Part shown: piece by piece, positions 1 to 10,202 of the stretch
Layout: every line of letters begins with the position of its first letter
Position numbering within the stretch: the first letter of the stretch is position 1
NCBI RefSeq assembly: GCF_002188465.1
Contig: NZ_NINW01000045.1
Coordinates: 59,590 to 123,589 of the forward strand
From: Pigmentiphaga sp. NML080357
GTDB lineage: Bacteria > Pseudomonadota > Gammaproteobacteria > Burkholderiales > Burkholderiaceae_B
Direction of reading: 5' to 3'
Length of the DNA stretch: 64,000 nucleotides
Notes under the pieces: generated by a model
What the model was told of the DNA's origin: nothing
Seen by the model: only the letters and a program-made list of their open reading frames with translations
Database searches by the model: none
Translations under genes and position numbers: made by a program

Positions 1-79
1 CGAAGCGCTGGCGATCCAGCAACAGCGCTTCGCGGTACAGGAACTCGGCCGCCGCGGCCGGTGTCAGGGCGGTGCTCAT
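1..79 (-). CDS. Ring-hydroxylating dioxygenase small (beta) subunit, 5' fragment
   Basis: Reading leftwards from an ATG at 79, the frame stays open to the window edge, giving about 26 residues that begin MSTALTPAAAAEF and continue LYREALLLDRQRF. The phrase FLYxEAxLLDxxRF is typical of the N-terminus of beta subunits of aromatic-ring-hydroxylating dioxygenases (NTF2-like fold), which support the catalytic alpha subunit that oxidises aromatic rings. Only the extreme N-terminus is visible, so substrate and completeness cannot be judged. The divergently placed GntR regulator at 403 may control it. The family call rests on one short motif. Confidence 0.45.
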   Translation of the reverse strand, partial: MSTALTPAAAAEFLYREALLLDRQRF

Positions 80-402
80 CGTACAGCGCGCGAGAGCCGG
101 CGGGCCGGGCGCCCGCCTCGTCGATGTGTCTCCATGTTCCCAGCTTCGGCAGATTATTCTAATACTCATACTGTATGAGTGATAAATTGGACTGTCAAGC
201 CGAAGCCCGGGCCCGAGCATCGCGCGGGACCTCCCGCGCCCGCGGCTCAAGCCTTGGTACGCGGCGCTTTTCCACCTGCGTGTGATGTGCTTTAGTGTTT
301 ATACTGAGCCGGGCCGCCGGTCGGTAATGCGGGGCCGACGCAGAGTATCCAGATATAATCCGTCATACAGTCTGCGACTTACAAACGGTGGAACCCATAC
401 AT
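80..402. promoter_or_regulatory. Divergent intergenic region, dioxygenase gene / GntR gene
   Basis: About 320 bp without a convincing gene. It holds a perfect palindrome (164-180, listed separately) and a TATACT sequence at 300-305 that could be a -10 element for the rightward GntR gene, although no good -35 is seen at the right spacing. A CATACAGT fragment near 365 resembles half of the palindrome. A short 63-codon frame at 282-473 overlaps the start of the regulator and is not supported. Confidence 0.4.
164..180. promoter_or_regulatory. Perfect 17-bp palindrome, likely GntR/FCD operator
   Basis: ACTCATAC-T-GTATGAGT: two perfect 8-bp arms around a single T. It lies 85 bp upstream of the dioxygenase gene start and about 220 bp upstream of the FCD-type GntR gene. 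FCD regulators commonly bind short palindromes with an ATAC/GTAT core, so this is the best operator candidate for the adjacent regulator. Binding is inferred. Confidence 0.5.
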
Positions 403-1155
403 ATGGCACGTACGAGAGCCGATCTACCCGTGTGGCGCGCCGGGCGCACCGAGTCTACGGCAATGCGCGTTGAAAAACAGATCAAGGAAGCCGTGCTCGA
501 CGGCAAGCTGCTGCCGGGCGACTTCCTTGGCTCCGAGAACGACCTGGCCGAGCAATTCCAGGTCAGCCGCCTGCCCATACGCGAAGCGATGGGCCGCCTG
601 CAGGCGCTGGGCGTGGTGGACGTGCGCACCGGCGCGGGTGGCGGCACCCGCATCGCCAACGGCAACGATGCCCCCGTGGTCGAAGCGCTGGCCATCCAGC
701 TCAAGCTGATCGGCGTCGGCTCGGGCGAAGTCTTCGATGCCCAGGTCATCATCGAATCCAGCGCCGCGGAAATGGCGGCCAAGATGGCCACCGCCGAGGA
801 CATCGCCCGCATGGAAGCCCGCCTTGCCGAGGTTGAGGAACTGGTCGCCAATCCGGACGAATTCACGCCCGAGAAACTCACCAGTGCGTCGCTGGCCTTT
901 CACCAGTCGATCGTCGATGCCTCGCACAACCAGTTCCTGTCGTCGATCATGAAGGCGATCTCGTACGTGCTGTACCGGTCGGTCAATCCGTACACCACGC
1001 CGGCGGTGGGCAAGCGCCTGGTGCAGCGGCACCGCAAGGTACTGGCCGCCATCGCCGCGCGCGACGGCAGCCTGGCCCGCCAACTGGTGACCGAGCACGT
1101 AGCGAAGGTGCGTGCCAAGCACGGCGCCGCCGGCAAGAGCCCAGCGGGCAACTGA
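403..1155 (+). CDS. GntR-family transcriptional regulator, FCD (FadR-like) subfamily
   Basis: Predicted one-component DNA-binding regulator of about 250 residues. The N-terminal winged helix-turn-helix is visible around the segments DFLGSENDLAEQF and VSRLPIREAMGRLQALG, followed by an all-helical FCD ligand domain with the usual E-rich helix (VIIESSAAEMA), FHQSIVDASHN and a final histidine helix (LVTEHVAKVRAKHG). FCD proteins sense small carboxylates and usually repress neighbouring catabolic genes. I place the start at ATG 403, with a GGTGGA at 386-391 as a weak ribosome site; GTG at 388 is an in-frame alternative. It stands between a dioxygenase fragment and a Bug receptor, both read in the opposite direction. 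Confidence 0.85.
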   Translation: MARTRADLPVWRAGRTESTAMRVEKQIKEAVLDGKLLPGDFLGSENDLAEQFQVSRLPIREAMGRLQALGVVDVRTGAGGGTRIANGNDAPVVEALAIQLKLIGVGSGEVFDAQVIIESSAAEMAAKMATAEDIARMEARLAEVEELVANPDEFTPEKLTSASLAFHQSIVDASHNQFLSSIMKAISYVLYRSVNPYTTPAVGKRLVQRHRKVLAAIAARDGSLARQLVTEHVAKVRAKHGAAGKSPAGN

Positions 1156-1156
1156 C

Positions 1157-1188
1157 AAGCCGGGGCAGCCCCCCCGGCCGCCCCGCTT
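1157..1188. terminator. Possible bidirectional terminator hairpin between convergent genes
   Basis: AAGC(C)GGGGC at 1157-1166 can pair with GCCCCGCTT at 1180-1188 in the 38-bp gap between the convergent GntR and Bug genes. There is no strong T-run, so the call is tentative. Confidence 0.3.
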
Positions 1189-1193
1189 GCGCG

Positions 1194-2180
1194 CTACTCG
1201 ACCTGGATGTTGCGCGCCTTGATGAGCTGTGCCCAGCGCACCTGCTCGGCACGCATCAGCTCCGTCATTTGTGCGGGCTGGTTCAACGCCGGCACCGACC
1301 CGATCTCTTTCAGGCTGCGGACCATGTCCGGATCGGCGAACGCCCGGGCAATGCCGGCATGGATGCCGTCCACCACGGCGCCGGGCATGCCGGCCGGCCC
1401 CAGCACGCCGAACCAGCTCACGCCGTCCACGCCCTTGTAGCCCTGTTCCTCGATGGTGGGGATGTCCGGCGCGGAAGGACTGCGCGCCGTTCCGACCAGC
1501 CCCAGGGCCTTTACCTTGCCGCCCTTGAGCAGCGGCAGCGCCGCCGGAAGATCGACGAACACGCCGGCGATCTGGCCGCCCATGACGTCCGTCAGCGCGG
1601 GCGCCACGCCCTTGTACGGCACATGCACGAAGTTGCCGCGCGTCGCCTCTTTCATCAACTCCATGTAGAGGTGCGTGATGTTGCCGGTGCCCGCCGAGCC
1701 GATAGGCACCGGATTGGCCGATTGCCGCGCATAGGCGACGAATTCGCGCATGTCGTCGGCGGGCAGTTGCTTGCCCACCAGCAGCGCGGTGCCGTTGGCC
1801 ACGACGCGGGCAATGGGGCTCAGGTCCTTCAGCGGGTCGTAGCTCAGGTCCTTGTACAGCACCGGGCTGATGGTCAGCATGCCCGAGGTGGCGAACAGCA
1901 GCGTCGACCCGTCGGGCGCAGCCTTGGCCACCGCCTGCACGCCGATCGCGCCGTTGGCGCCGGGGCGGTTGTCGACGATCACGGTCGCATCCAGTTGCGG
2001 TCCCAGGCGCTCGGCCAGCTTGCGGGCGATGAGGTCGGCCGGCCCGCCGGGCGAGAACGGCACCACCATCCTGACCTGCCGGGGCAGCGGCTGGGCTGCC
2101 GGCGCGCCGGCGAACACCGCGGTCAGAACGAGCAGGGCCGTCCCGAGCATGCGGACCGGCGTGAAGCTGCGGTATTCCAT
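1194..2180 (-). CDS. Bug/TctC-family periplasmic solute-binding receptor
   Basis: A 328-residue exported receptor of the tripartite tricarboxylate receptor (Bug) family, which captures carboxylates or aromatic acids in the periplasm. It has an N-terminal hydrophobic signal (about residues 11-28, ending near AGAPAAQP), the family beginning VRMVVPFSPGGPADLIAR, the ENRPGA-like loop (DNRPGANGAIG), the segment PDGSTLLF and the VPYKGVAPALTDV region. The start is ATG 2180, preceded by AAGGAGAT. The frame stays open upstream into the antisense of the next gene, but the signal peptide and ribosome site fix the start. It lies 35 bp after the enolase-superfamily gene and is probably co-transcribed with it, so its ligand may be that enzyme's substrate. 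No TctA/TctB membrane genes are nearby. Confidence 0.9.
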   Translation of the reverse strand: MEYRSFTPVRMLGTALLVLTAVFAGAPAAQPLPRQVRMVVPFSPGGPADLIARKLAERLGPQLDATVIVDNRPGANGAIGVQAVAKAAPDGSTLLFATSGMLTISPVLYKDLSYDPLKDLSPIARVVANGTALLVGKQLPADDMREFVAYARQSANPVPIGSAGTGNITHLYMELMKEATRGNFVHVPYKGVAPALTDVMGGQIAGVFVDLPAALPLLKGGKVKALGLVGTARSPSAPDIPTIEEQGYKGVDGVSWFGVLGPAGMPGAVVDGIHAGIARAFADPDMVRSLKEIGSVPALNQPAQMTELMRAEQVRWAQLIKARNIQVE

Positions 2181-2215
2181 GGAGATCTCCTTGGCAAGGC
2201 GACAACGGGGAGGGG

Positions 2216-3334
2216 TCAGGCCGAGCGGCGGATCACGCCTACGCCCGGGGCGTCCGGCACGTACAGGTATCCGTCCTCGACTTTCAGGCCTTCGAAGGGA
2301 TCGTTCAGCAATTTCTGGAACTCGGCCAGTTCGCAGGCATATGTGATGTTGGGCAGCGCGGCGGCCAGGTGCAGGGCGTGGGCGGCGAGCAGCTGGCTGC
2401 CGACGTTCGCTCCCATCCGGCATCCCAGGTGCGCCACCTCGCAGATCCGCGCGGCGGCCTGCACCGCTCGCAATCCGCCCATCTTGGGCAACTTCAGGCT
2501 CACGGCGTTGATGGAACGGCTGGCGGCCAGCCGGTAGGTCGACGAGGCATCGTATGCGCTCTCGTCGGCCTCGATGGCGATGCTGGACGCGCGTGTGACG
2601 TCCTGCAGCCCGTCGACATCGTCCGCCCGGACCGGCTGCTCGATGATGTCGACATCGAACTCCACCGCCCGCTGCGCGAAGACGATGGCGTCCTTGGCGC
2701 GATACGACTGGTTCGGATCGGCCACCAGCCGCACCTCGTCCCCCACCTGCCGCCGCACCGCGCGCAGCCGCTCGATGTCCTCGCGCACATTGCCGCCCAC
2801 CTTGAGCTTCAGGTGCCGATAGCCCTGGTCCACGAGACGCTGCGCCCGCTCGGCCATCTCGGGCGGGACCTTCAATCCCAGCATGCGGCAGATCGCGATG
2901 CGGTCGGTGGTCTTGCCGCCGAGCAGTTCGTACAGCGGCACCCCCAGCAGCCGCGCCTTCAGATCGTGCAGGGCGCAGTCGATGGCGGCCTTGGCCGGAT
3001 TGTTGCCCGCCAAGGCGGCATGCACGCGCGCCAGATTGGCCTCGATCGCCATTGCATCCTGGCCTACCACGGCGGGACACATGCGCTGCAACGCCCCTTC
3101 CACGCCGGGCGCGGTCGCCGCCAGGTGGGGAAAGGCGGCCGCGTAGCCCCACCCCTGCGTGCCATCCTCCGCGGTCAAGGTCAGAACGCAGGCGTCGTTG
3201 GTGGGATAGGCCTGGCCAGCGAATTTCCAGTTGGGGTCCTCATCGGGCAAGGTCAGGCGCTCGATGGCGAAAGATTTGATCTGCAAGGCGCGCTCCGGCG
3301 ACACATGGACACGGCCCACTCTATCAGCGCGCAA
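2216..3334 (-). CDS. Mandelate racemase/muconate lactonizing enzyme family protein
   Basis: Enolase-superfamily enzyme of about 372 residues. The barrel catalytic residues are visible: a KxK pair (LKLKVGG, about K176/K178), metal ligands in VADPNQSY (about D206) and IEQPV (about E232), ADES (about D257), and LKLPKMGG, which carries the second-face lysine typical of the muconate-cycloisomerase subgroup. Such enzymes abstract an alpha-proton from a carboxylate to racemise, dehydrate or cycloisomerise it. The substrate cannot be read from sequence. A GTG at 3304 (giving a start VSPERALQIK) is as plausible as the ATG at 3334. It is divergent from the LysR gene at 3418 and followed by a Bug receptor, suggesting a small regulated catabolic unit. 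Confidence 0.85.
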   Translation of the reverse strand: MRADRVGRVHVSPERALQIKSFAIERLTLPDEDPNWKFAGQAYPTNDACVLTLTAEDGTQGWGYAAAFPHLAATAPGVEGALQRMCPAVVGQDAMAIEANLARVHAALAGNNPAKAAIDCALHDLKARLLGVPLYELLGGKTTDRIAICRMLGLKVPPEMAERAQRLVDQGYRHLKLKVGGNVREDIERLRAVRRQVGDEVRLVADPNQSYRAKDAIVFAQRAVEFDVDIIEQPVRADDVDGLQDVTRASSIAIEADESAYDASSTYRLAASRSINAVSLKLPKMGGLRAVQAAARICEVAHLGCRMGANVGSQLLAAHALHLAAALPNITYACELAEFQKLLNDPFEGLKVEDGYLYVPDAPGVGVIRRSA

Positions 3335-3368
3335 GCCGTGCGATCATTCGGATTCGGGCGCCCGGCCA

Positions 3369-3384
3369 AACCAAACGGTTATGG
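3369..3384 (+). promoter_or_regulatory. AACC-N4-GGTT dyad, copy 1 (probable LysR operator)
   Basis: AACCAAACGGTTATGG lies 33 bp upstream of the LysR start and 35 bp upstream of the divergent enolase-superfamily gene (if that gene starts at 3334). A second copy, 14 of 16 bases identical, is at 4781-4796 in the other divergent region beside this regulator. Position and duplication suggest the binding site of the LysR protein. Confidence 0.5.
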
Positions 3385-3417
3385 GCCGGCGCACCGTCAT
3401 CCGTCGTTGAGGCCCGC

Positions 3418-4380
3418 ATGGAAATCGAGCGTTCGATCGAGCGCGTGCTGACCACCCAGGTCAAGCTGCGACACCTGCTCATGTTCAAGACCGTTGCCGA
3501 GCGCGGCGCGGTGTCGCGTGCGGCCGAGGCCCTGCACATGTCCCAGCCCGCAGTCTCCAAGACCATCCATGAACTGGAGTCGCTGCTGGGCGAGCGGCTG
3601 CTCGAACGCACCGCCAAGGGTGTCGTTCCCACGGTGTTCGGCAGCCACGTGCTGCGCTATGCCAACTCACTGCATGCGGAACTCAAGCGCGCGGCCGAGG
3701 AACTGACGGCTTTACGCCAAGGCGCGGCCGGCAAGCTTGCGATCGGCAGCTACATGGTGGCCCTGCCATCGCTGCTACCGCGGGCCTTGTCGATATTCTT
3801 CGGCAGCGGCGACGCCACGCGCATCTCGGTGGTGGACGGCAGCAAGGAAAAGCTCCTGAGCGGGTTGCAGGCCGGAGAGATCGATCTCGTCGTGGGACGC
3901 ATGTCGGAGCAGGAAGGACACGGCCAGATCCGGCAGATCCCGCTGTACTTCGAACCTATCGTGCTGGTGGCGGGGCGGCAGAATCCGCTGGCGGGCAAGC
4001 CCGCGCCCACGCCCGCCGACCTGGCTGCGCAGGAATGGATCATGCCCCACGCCAGCAGCGTGGCGCGCGCCCCCATCCAGATGTTCTTCGCGCGCGAGGG
4101 CCTCGACTTTCCCAGCCGCGTCGTGGAGACGCTGTCGTTTCCGTTGATACGGGCCCTGCTCCTGCAACGCGACATGGTCGCCGCCCTGCCATGGCAAATC
4201 GTGCAGGCCGACATCGAGCAGGGCGCGCTGGTGAAGCTGCCCATGGACATCGGCTATCCCGCCCTGCCCGTTGGCATCATCACCAATGCCCACGACAACC
4301 TCTCGGCCGCCGCGCTGCGCATGGTCGAGAGCCTGCGGCAAGCCGCCGGGGAGCTCTATCACCGGCCGCCGGCGCAATAG
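3418..4380 (+). CDS. LysR-family transcriptional regulator
   Basis: A 320-residue LysR-type regulator. The N-terminal winged helix-turn-helix is clear (RHLLMFKTVAERGAVSRAAE, then MSQPAVSKTIHELESLLG and LLERTAKGVVPTVFG), followed by the two-lobed periplasmic-binding-like effector domain. The ATG at 3418 is the natural start. It is flanked on both sides by enzyme genes read away from it or towards its 3' end, and both neighbouring divergent gaps carry the same AACC-N4-GGTT dyad. It therefore probably activates the enolase-superfamily/Bug unit to its left and the YCII and RidA genes to its right. Confidence 0.9.
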   Translation: MEIERSIERVLTTQVKLRHLLMFKTVAERGAVSRAAEALHMSQPAVSKTIHELESLLGERLLERTAKGVVPTVFGSHVLRYANSLHAELKRAAEELTALRQGAAGKLAIGSYMVALPSLLPRALSIFFGSGDATRISVVDGSKEKLLSGLQAGEIDLVVGRMSEQEGHGQIRQIPLYFEPIVLVAGRQNPLAGKPAPTPADLAAQEWIMPHASSVARAPIQMFFAREGLDFPSRVVETLSFPLIRALLLQRDMVAALPWQIVQADIEQGALVKLPMDIGYPALPVGIITNAHDNLSAAALRMVESLRQAAGELYHRPPAQ

Positions 4381-4389
4381 CGCCTGGCC

Positions 4390-4707
4390 TCAGTTCCCTT
4401 CGGCAGTGGCGGGCGCGGCCGCCGGATTCCACTGGCCGCGCCGCATGCGCGAGATGCGCACGTTCTTGAACAGTCCGGCCTTGCGGAAAGGCTCCTCCAG
4501 CGAAAACGCCTCGGCCTCTGCGTAGCTGTCGACATTGAGGATCAGCACGCTGCCGGTACGCTTGACGCCATCCTCGGCCAGCATCGCGCCGCCCAGCACC
4601 AGCTTGGACTCGAACCGAGCCAGATAGTCCAGGTGGGCAGGCTTGACCCGTTCGCGGATTTCGGCGGCGCCCTCGTCCTTGTCTTCCTGGTAGATGATGT
4701 ACAGCAT
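4390..4707 (-). CDS. YCII-family (YciI-like) protein
   Basis: A 105-residue protein beginning MLYIIYQEDKDEG, with KPAHLDYLARF and LGGAMLAEDG followed by VLILNVDSYAEAEAF. This is the ferredoxin-like alpha/beta architecture of the YCII family, whose members include dehalogenases and muconolactone-isomerase-like enzymes acting after ring cleavage. I chose ATG 4707, where the family homology begins; the frame continues upstream only as antisense of the RidA gene. It converges with the LysR gene with a 9-bp gap and is divergent from the RidA-like gene. Its reaction is unknown, but presence in a regulator-linked catabolic unit suggests processing of an aromatic or lactone intermediate. Confidence 0.8.
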   Translation of the reverse strand: MLYIIYQEDKDEGAAEIRERVKPAHLDYLARFESKLVLGGAMLAEDGVKRTGSVLILNVDSYAEAEAFSLEEPFRKAGLFKNVRISRMRRGQWNPAAAPATAEGN

Positions 4708-4780
4708 GCGCGTCCCCTTCAAAACAGCCATGATAGGAGCGGCGCGGGCGGCGCCGCATTCCCGTTTCGCTGGCGGCCAC

Positions 4781-4796
4781 AACCGGACGGTTATGG
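4781..4796 (+). promoter_or_regulatory. AACC-N4-GGTT dyad, copy 2 (probable LysR operator)
   Basis: AACCGGACGGTTATGG lies in the divergent gap between the YCII gene (start 4707) and the RidA-like gene (start 4876). It differs from the copy at 3369-3384 only at two spacer bases. Confidence 0.5.
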
Positions 4797-4875
4797 CCGG
4801 GGCGGAAAAAATCAGGCCGCGGGCGCGGCGCCGGCGCGAGAATGGCTGCCTCGAGACCGCTACGGGGAAGACATC

Positions 4876-5343
4876 GTGTCCATCATCGACGCCCGCCTGG
4901 CCGCACTGGGCATCGTCCTGCCGCCCGCCCCAGCGCCGCGCGCCGCCCGCATCCGCATGGCGCGCAAGCTCGGCAACCTGCTGTTCGTATCCGGCCAATT
5001 GCCGGGCTGGGACGGGGAGCTGCACCATCTCGGCCGCGTCGGCGACACCCTCAGCCTGGCCCAGGCTCAGCAGGCCGCCCGCGCCAGCGCCCTGAACGTC
5101 CTCGCCCAAGCCCGCGCCGCCCTGCCCCACGGGCTGGACGACGTCGTCTCGGTCGTGAACCTCAGAGGCTTCGTCGCCTCCACGCCGGATTTCGTCCGGA
5201 TCGCGGAAGTGGTCAACGGAGCGTCGGACCTGATGGTGGAAGTATTCGGCGAGGCTGGCGCCCATACGCGCACCGCCGTAGGCGTAGCCAGCATGCCGCA
5301 CGGCGTGGTCGTGGAGATAGAGGCGCTGTTCGAGGTGGTGTAG
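4876..5343 (+). CDS. RidA/YjgF/YER057c-family protein
   Basis: A 155-residue RidA-superfamily protein. It starts at GTG 4876, preceded by GGGGAAG five bases upstream; the frame runs further upstream but only this start fits the family. Visible family features are LLFVSGQLPGWDGE near the N-terminus, ARASALNVLAQARAAL in the middle, and the C-terminal GAHTRTAVGVASMPHGVVVEIEALFEV. RidA proteins deaminate reactive enamine/imine intermediates; this longer form resembles subgroups often found with catabolic genes. It ends 7 bp before secA on the other strand, so the genes are convergent. Confidence 0.85.
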   Translation: MSIIDARLAALGIVLPPAPAPRAARIRMARKLGNLLFVSGQLPGWDGELHHLGRVGDTLSLAQAQQAARASALNVLAQARAALPHGLDDVVSVVNLRGFVASTPDFVRIAEVVNGASDLMVEVFGEAGAHTRTAVGVASMPHGVVVEIEALFEVV

Positions 5344-5350
5344 GTGCCCC

Positions 5351-8101
<2,751 letters not shown>

Positions 8102-8283
8102 GCGCGATTTTTGCAAGCAACCGGGACACCGGGCGCAAGCCTGGCATCCCAGCCGGGGATATGGGATAAGCCAGCCAGTTTAGCACCGTGGGAGGACCTT
8201 GAATCGCGCATCCCGCCGGGCCGGACATCCCTGCCCGGCCCCGCGCCCGCGGCACCCCCTCCCGCCCGCTGGCCGGCCACCCG

Positions 8284-9246
8284 TCATTCCCGGGTCAGCC
8301 TGGCCTCCTTGACGATGCGGGCCATGAGCTGCCTGTCCTGGGCGAACAGTTTTGCAAACTCATCAACGCTCATGGCATCGGGCGCGACGCCCTGGGTGGC
8401 GAGCCGCTCCTTGATGACCGGCATCTCCAGAACCTTGGCGACGGCGGCGTTGATCCGCTGCACCACGGCCGGCGGCGTGGCGGCGGGGGCCAGCAGGCCG
8501 AACCACGACTCGAACACGTAGGAAGGCAACCCGGCCTGCGCGATCGGCGGCACGCCGGGCAGCAGCGGCGAGGGCTGGCGCGAGGTCACCCCGATGATCC
8601 GCAGCCGGTGATCCTGCAGGTAGGCGCCCACGCCGGCATTGGGCACGATGACCGCCTGCGCCCGCCCGCCGGCTACGTCGTTGGCCGCTTCCTGGGTGGA
8701 TTTATAGGGAATGTGCAACATGTCGAGTCCGGCGGTGCTCAGGAAGTACGCCATGGCCAGGTGGGTGGAGCTGCCGATGCCGGCCGACCCGTAGTTGAGC
8801 TCGCCGGGGCGTTTCTTGGCATAGGCGATGAACTCGGCCACGTTCTTGGCCGGCAGGTCGCTGCTGATCATCAGCACGTAGCTTTGCGTGCCGATGTTGG
8901 CCACCGGCTTGAAGTCCTTGATCGGGTCATAGTGCGGCTTGGCGCCCAGCTCGGCCGTGACGAAGTGGCTGGAGGCGGCCATGAGCAGCGTGCGGCCGTC
9001 CGGATCCGCGCGCCCGACGTTGGCGGTGCCGATGGCGCCGCCCGCTCCCGGACGGCTCTCGATGATGATGGTCTGGCCCAGCGCCTGGCCCAGCTCCTGG
9101 TAGAAGGTGCGCGCCAGCAGCTCCCGTGCGCCGCCGGCGGCGAACGGGACGACGATGCGCGTCACCGGGCCGCCCATCTGGGCCTGGGCAGGGTATGGCG
9201 AAACGACGGCCGCCATGCAGGCGGCCAGGATTGCGAACCATTTCAT
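8284..9246 (-). CDS. Bug/TctC-family periplasmic solute-binding receptor
   Basis: A 320-residue exported receptor with a clear signal peptide (MKWFAILAACMAAVVSPYPA then QAQ), the family opening VTRIVVPFAAGGARELLAR, ESRPGAGGAIGTANVG, PDGRTLLMAA and HIPYKSTQEAANDV. Start ATG 9246 has AGGAGA seven bases upstream. It is the last gene of a three-gene minus-strand unit after an amidohydrolase and a dihydroxyphthalate-decarboxylase-like gene, so its ligand may be an aromatic dicarboxylate or a breakdown product. No membrane partners are encoded nearby. Confidence 0.9.
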   Translation of the reverse strand: MKWFAILAACMAAVVSPYPAQAQMGGPVTRIVVPFAAGGARELLARTFYQELGQALGQTIIIESRPGAGGAIGTANVGRADPDGRTLLMAASSHFVTAELGAKPHYDPIKDFKPVANIGTQSYVLMISSDLPAKNVAEFIAYAKKRPGELNYGSAGIGSSTHLAMAYFLSTAGLDMLHIPYKSTQEAANDVAGGRAQAVIVPNAGVGAYLQDHRLRIIGVTSRQPSPLLPGVPPIAQAGLPSYVFESWFGLLAPAATPPAVVQRINAAVAKVLEMPVIKERLATQGVAPDAMSVDEFAKLFAQDRQLMARIVKEARLTRE

Positions 9247-9317
9247 GGTGTCTCCTGAGGTATCGAAGCGGCGGCAGAAGCCCGCCCATGTCTTTTTCCG
9301 GCCGCGGCCGGACACAG

Positions 9318-10202
9318 TCACAAGACGCGAGTCACGTCGTCGAACAATTCGTCGACGGCATAGCGGCGCGGAATCAATCGCTGGTCATAGGCGTAGTGGA
9401 CGATCAGCTCGAGCGCATGCCGGTTAGCTTCCACCCCGAACGGCGTCAGGTCCGGGGAAGCGGCGCCCAGCCTGGCGGCGGCCTTGCTTTCCTGCAGCAG
9501 GCGGTAGATTTCCCGGACCACGTCCGGACGCTGCTCGCACAGGGAACGGTCGATCGCCATCATATGGTTGATCGGCACCATGCCGTGCCTTGCGCCCCAG
9601 GCGGCGGCCGCCGCATGCGGATCCGGCAGCACCGGGGCCAGGCGCGGATCGTCGGGCAAGTCGGTGCCGATGATGGCGGCATCGAGTTCCCCGGCCAGCA
9701 GCATTTCCACCATGTTCTTGCCCTGCGGCGCGCGGGCCACGCCCGGGGGATCGGGGAACTCGGCCAGGTGGCCGTCCTCGAAAGTCACCCAGCGTATGCC
9801 GTCCAGGTCCACGCCATAATCGTCGGCCAGGATGCCGCGCACCCAGGCCACCGTGGTCTGGGCGTAGGCGCGGATGCCGATGCGCTTGCCGGCCAGTTCG
9901 GCCACGCGCAAGCGCCCGCGCTCGACGTTGTGCACCAGGCAGTGGTGCTGGTAGCGGCCGGCGCCCACCACCGCCGGCATCAACACCAACGGTTTGCCGT
10001 AGGCCTTGGCCTGGAGGAAGGTGACCAGCGCCAGTTCGGCCACGTCGAACGCGCCTTCGCGGACCACGCGCTTGAACGCCCGGTTGGCGACCTTGACCGG
10101 ATCGAACTCGAAACCGACCAGTGGCGAAGCCACCTCGCCGCGCTTGAGCGCCAGCGTATTGGGATAGTCCCCCAGCAGGGTGCGCAGTCGCATGGCTTGC
10201 AT
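9318..10202 (-). CDS. 4,5-dihydroxyphthalate decarboxylase-like / substrate-binding-fold protein
   Basis: A 294-residue cytosolic protein with no signal peptide. The sequence (MRLRTLLGDYPNTLALKRGE, NRAFKRVVREGAFDVAELAL, KPLVLMPAVV, GKRIGIRAYAQTTVAWVRGIL) matches the family in which a periplasmic-binding-protein fold has become 4,5-dihydroxyphthalate decarboxylase, with related ABC receptor-like members. ATG 10202 overlaps the stop of the upstream amidohydrolase gene as TGATG, indicating translational coupling; ATG 10193 is an alternative. A role in decarboxylating an aromatic acid is an inference from family and context; a non-enzymatic binding role is possible. Confidence 0.7.
   Translation of the reverse strand: MQAMRLRTLLGDYPNTLALKRGEVASPLVGFEFDPVKVANRAFKRVVREGAFDVAELALVTFLQAKAYGKPLVLMPAVVGAGRYQHHCLVHNVERGRLRVAELAGKRIGIRAYAQTTVAWVRGILADDYGVDLDGIRWVTFEDGHLAEFPDPPGVARAPQGKNMVEMLLAGELDAAIIGTDLPDDPRLAPVLPDPHAAAAAWGARHGMVPINHMMAIDRSLCEQRPDVVREIYRLLQESKAAARLGAASPDLTPFGVEANRHALELIVHYAYDQRLIPRRYAVDELFDDVTRVL

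Noticed and set aside
424..2205. A long minus-strand frame across the GntR and Bug genes
   Set aside because: It is Arg/Gly/Ala-rich, lies antisense to the GntR gene and out of frame with Bug, and has no ribosome site or family similarity.
2181..3152. In-frame N-terminal extension of the first Bug gene into the enolase-superfamily gene
   Set aside because: The signal peptide and AAGGAGAT site at 2180 mark the true start; the extension overlaps a recognised gene in another frame.
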